A stretch of 64,000 nt of DNA from a virus. The translations under genes were made by a program, and so were the position numbers. Below, piece by piece: positions 61,815 to 64,000 of the stretch. The number at the start of each line of letters is the position of its first letter. Positions within the stretch are counted from its first letter, which is position 1. Below the pieces are notes generated by a model. That model ran no database searches and was not told the DNA's origin. It saw only the letters and a program-made list of their open reading frames with translations. Location: IMG/VR virus record IMGVR_UViG_3300029286_000037, positions 1 through 64,000 of that record, one strand, 5' to 3'.

Positions 61815-62744
61815 TTAGTCAAAAAGGGAAAATGACTCTACCTTAACCGCAGCTCTTGGGTCAGAATACCGAATATTTAGAGATGAGGAGAAAATATCAA
61901 TGATATTGTCTGGATTGATCGATCTTATTTCGTACTTACCGAATAATTCTGAAATGTTCTTTTTATCAAAAGAGCTACTATCACAAACTATCGAATCGAG
62001 ACTTCTATTAAGTTCTGTGATTTTAAAGTTGGTCGCCACCCTCTCCTTACCCTCTATCATAGAGCCTAATTGGAATTCTGTGAGTTTAACTTCAAGGAGG
62101 TTGTCATACACACCCTTAACTGTTTCGAAGCTATTTACAAGATTTGCTAAAATTTTTCGGGGAACACGACTTACACCCGTAATATTATCACCGGGATCTC
62201 CATCAAAACTTCTATAGCAAGCCAATTTCTCTGGAGGTACCCCAAACTGTTCCTTTACCGCTTGTTCATCATAAAATTTTTCAGGATTGAGACCAACCTT
62301 GGGCTTAAAAACAATAATTTTACCGTTCTTAACTAATTGTAGTAAATCCTTATCATTGGAATACAGCATGACAGTCCCATCTTCTGCACTGTACTTCACT
62401 GCTAAGGAAGCTAGAACATCATCAGCCTCTTGCCCTTCCATAAAATACTGGTCTACACCAGCATTCCTAAGGAAAGCCTGAATATCGGGTATCTGGCCCA
62501 TCACAGTCTCTGAAAGGCTTGTCCTACCTGCTTTATAGTCTGATTGTAAGGCTTTCTTGAACTCAGGCTTCCTATCCCATACTACCTCTATTTTGTATCC
62601 ACGGTACTTCTTTTTAAGAGCAAAGATAGTTCTTATAAACCCGTAAAACATTCCTGAGTAAAGGCCTGCGCCAGTCTTTAACTCAAAGTTTGCATTGTGG
62701 GCACGATGTACCAAGTTTAGAGCGTCTATAAGGAAGTAATTCAT
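61815..62744 (-). CDS. FEN-type 5'-3' exonuclease (RNase H-like)
   Basis: A 309-residue nuclease with FEN/PolA-N motifs: LIDALNLVHRAH (residues 5-16), WDRKPEFKKAL, QEADDVLASLA (about 103-113), YSNDKDLLQLV (about 128-138) and GDPGDNITGV (about 180-189), which supply the two-metal acidic residues and the HhH region. It would remove RNA primers and flaps in phage DNA replication, like T4 RNase H or T5 exonuclease. It is the only clear replication gene in the window, between NusG-like and sigma-like genes. Confidence 0.9.
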   Translation of the reverse strand: MNYFLIDALNLVHRAHNANFELKTGAGLYSGMFYGFIRTIFALKKKYRGYKIEVVWDRKPEFKKALQSDYKAGRTSLSETVMGQIPDIQAFLRNAGVDQYFMEGQEADDVLASLAVKYSAEDGTVMLYSNDKDLLQLVKNGKIIVFKPKVGLNPEKFYDEQAVKEQFGVPPEKLACYRSFDGDPGDNITGVSRVPRKILANLVNSFETVKGVYDNLLEVKLTEFQLGSMIEGKERVATNFKITELNRSLDSIVCDSSSFDKKNISELFGKYEIRSINPDNIIDIFSSSLNIRYSDPRAAVKVESFSLFD

Positions 62745-62753
62745 ATTTTATCT

Positions 62754-63413
62754 CTATTTTATAGTGAGGTTAATAAAACTTATGGGGGCTTCGATTATCC
62801 TGGTAGAATACTGAAATCTAACTATGGCTATTAGATTTTTTCTATCTACGGATAATACTTCACCTTCAAGGTTACTGAAGGTGCCAATTTTAGGTATAAC
62901 TATTTGTTTCTTCTTGGGAATTCGTTCTCTGAGCTTTAGCTTTAATTCCTGCTTAAGTTCATTGATCTTCACACCAAGTATTTTTACAACTTCCCGTTTT
63001 TTCTTCATAGGACCCTTAATGTGTTCACTATGATAAGAATCAGGGTACCTGAGGATATGGTCTGTGGCTCGGACAAAAAAGTATCCCTCAAATAAAATTA
63101 GAGAGACCACTTTATCTTTGATCTGTTCCTTATAAAAGGGTACAAAATACTCCGTATCAGGCCCAAACATCACACCAATGCGATGCTCAATAGCCTCAGA
63201 GTGTTCATCAAAGGACACGTCTTCGACGAGTTCCATAATAACCCAGAAAGATTTCGGATCTACTTTTTTATTCGTATAACCCACAGAATTTTTTGATATT
63301 ATTAATTCTGTTGAAGGTTGTTCTTCTTTTACATTAGTACTTTTTTCTTTTTTCTGTTGAGAAACTTTCTTGGATTTTTTTAAACTAAATCCTGTCAGGC
63401 TCAATGTTACCAC
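62754..63413 (-). CDS. NusG-like (NGN+KOW) transcription factor
   Basis: A 219-residue protein. A polar N-terminus is followed by an NGN-like domain (about 56-140: SFWVIMELVEDVSF, EYFVPFYKEQIKDKVVSLIL, FEGYFFVRATDH, matching the ...P.YKE...PGYVFV pattern). A basic linker (KLRERIPKKKQIVI) leads to a KOW domain (about 176-219: IGTFSNLEGEVLSVDRKNLI, AIVRFQYSTRIIEAPISFIN). This is the NusG/RfaH architecture. It should travel with RNA polymerase and control pausing or termination. The overlap with the upstream gene indicates a translationally coupled operon. Confidence 0.78.
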   Translation of the reverse strand: MVTLSLTGFSLKKSKKVSQQKKEKSTNVKEEQPSTELIISKNSVGYTNKKVDPKSFWVIMELVEDVSFDEHSEAIEHRIGVMFGPDTEYFVPFYKEQIKDKVVSLILFEGYFFVRATDHILRYPDSYHSEHIKGPMKKKREVVKILGVKINELKQELKLKLRERIPKKKQIVIPKIGTFSNLEGEVLSVDRKNLIAIVRFQYSTRIIEAPISFINLTIK

Positions 63414-63999
63414 CGATTATCTGAGTAAATTGCTCTTTTGAAAGCTTACTCTTTTTAAGTTGATCAGGCACAACTGACGATGTATCCGGTCCCCAAACTT
63501 TAGAAACCGTCTCCGTCACTTTCTCATTTTTTTCAGACTGAAGCTTACGTAATTTTATACCACGCATCTTATCGTCTTTTTCCCATGGTTGGAGAGTTTT
63601 ATCATCTAAGATTTCTCTACCTTCATCCTGGTTTTTTGTGCTCTTTTTTACCTGATTAACTTCTTCCGGAACATCAAACGCCTTAAACTTAAAGCCCCCC
63701 TTCAAGAACTTATAGTGGAGTATTAACAGATCGGACTGAAACATTGTCACATCATTCAATCTATTTTTATTTAGAATATAATCGAGCATCTCAAATAGAA
63801 CATTCCCGAAACCATGCCTCAAGGATTGTACTATACTGTTATAATTGGCGCTTTCAAAAACAATCCCACTTAAGCTTTTTAATGAATCATTCAACAGTCT
63901 GAGAATTGATTCATAAATTTGTCTGACATCCATACTACTAATAAGTTTGTCTGCTATTTTTATTGCAGCGCTTAAGTCGGTGGGGAGGGCAAGTAACAT
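63385..63999 (-). CDS. Unknown protein, 5' end at window edge
   Basis: At least 204 residues, helical, with a basic Lys-rich second half (MRGIKLRKLQSEKNEKVTET). The visible ATG at 63999 is the edge of the window, so the true start may lie outside. It overlaps the NusG-like gene by 29 bases and thus probably belongs to the same operon. No family recognised. Confidence 0.5.
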   Translation of the reverse strand: MLLALPTDLSAAIKIADKLISSMDVRQIYESILRLLNDSLKSLSGIVFESANYNSIVQSLRHGFGNVLFEMLDYILNKNRLNDVTMFQSDLLILHYKFLKGGFKFKAFDVPEEVNQVKKSTKNQDEGREILDDKTLQPWEKDDKMRGIKLRKLQSEKNEKVTETVSKVWGPDTSSVVPDQLKKSKLSKEQFTQIIGGNIEPDRI

Positions 64000-64000
64000 A

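Noticed and set aside
1-64000. tRNA genes, insertion sequences, diversity-generating retroelement, integrase or attachment site
   Set aside because: I looked for the characteristic protein motifs and repeat structures and saw none; a tRNAscan or IS search was not possible here.

Overview
The window is a block of virion-structure and morphogenesis genes from a large contractile-tailed, head-tailed phage (myovirus, probably jumbo-sized). Nearly every gene lies on the minus strand, so transcription runs from high to low coordinates. A 978-residue tail sheath, tail tube, tape measure, HK97-type capsid, portal and large terminase are all recognisable. No integrase, replication polymerase or tRNA gene was seen. 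Codon use is AT-rich throughout. The host is uncertain. One secreted LamG protein ends in a segment that resembles type IX secretion sorting domains, which hints at a Fibrobacterota/Bacteroidota-group (FCB) host, but this is weak inference.

Layout, in transcription order. 64.0-61.1 kb: an information module with an unknown protein cut by the window edge, a NusG-like protein (NGN+KOW), a FEN-type 5'-3' exonuclease and a sigma-70 region-4-like protein. 61.1-50.7 kb: a Cys-cluster protein, several unknown virion candidates, the large terminase and a 1348-residue fibre/structural protein. 49.2-39.8 kb: ribbon-helix-helix (RHH) regulator, portal, small head proteins, putative head protease, acidic scaffold-like protein, decoration-like protein and major capsid protein. 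39.0-31.3 kb: accessory virion and lysis genes, including a HELGH metallopeptidase, a holin-like membrane protein, a two-domain protein (deoxyribosyltransferase-like plus 2H phosphoesterase), a SWIM-finger protein and an FmdB zinc ribbon. 26.8-17.5 kb: baseplate, fibre and adhesion proteins, including a beta-helix protein. 17.4-12.6 kb: acidic repeat protein, coiled-coil protein, actin-like ATPase and a tail protein. 12.4-0 kb: sheath, tube, probable assembly chaperones, tape measure and paralogous baseplate proteins, one with a degenerate M23 domain.

Three plus-strand islands interrupt this programme: (a) RHH regulator plus a 1373-residue protein with four glycosyltransferase domains (26.9-31.3 kb); (b) a small exported protein (39.2-39.7 kb); (c) a possible small RNA plus a secreted LamG/Ig-like protein (49.3-50.7 kb). 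All three are closed by, or lie beside, strong hairpin terminators and look like moron cassettes.

Two regulatory signals stand out. First, a 16-bp AT-rich motif (TAATAATCTATTAATA, read in the direction of transcription) occurs at 14 places with two or fewer mismatches, almost always 14-98 nt upstream of the first gene of a transcription unit and correctly oriented, including once on the plus strand before the glycosyltransferase island. It is probably the phage's own (late) promoter, perhaps read with the encoded sigma-like and NusG-like proteins. Second, the 352-nt gap at 49202-49553 holds a near-ideal sigma-70 promoter followed about 85 nt later by a single element resembling a type I-E CRISPR repeat and a T-run. 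This could be an RNA anti-CRISPR (solitary repeat unit) or simply a terminator-bounded small RNA.
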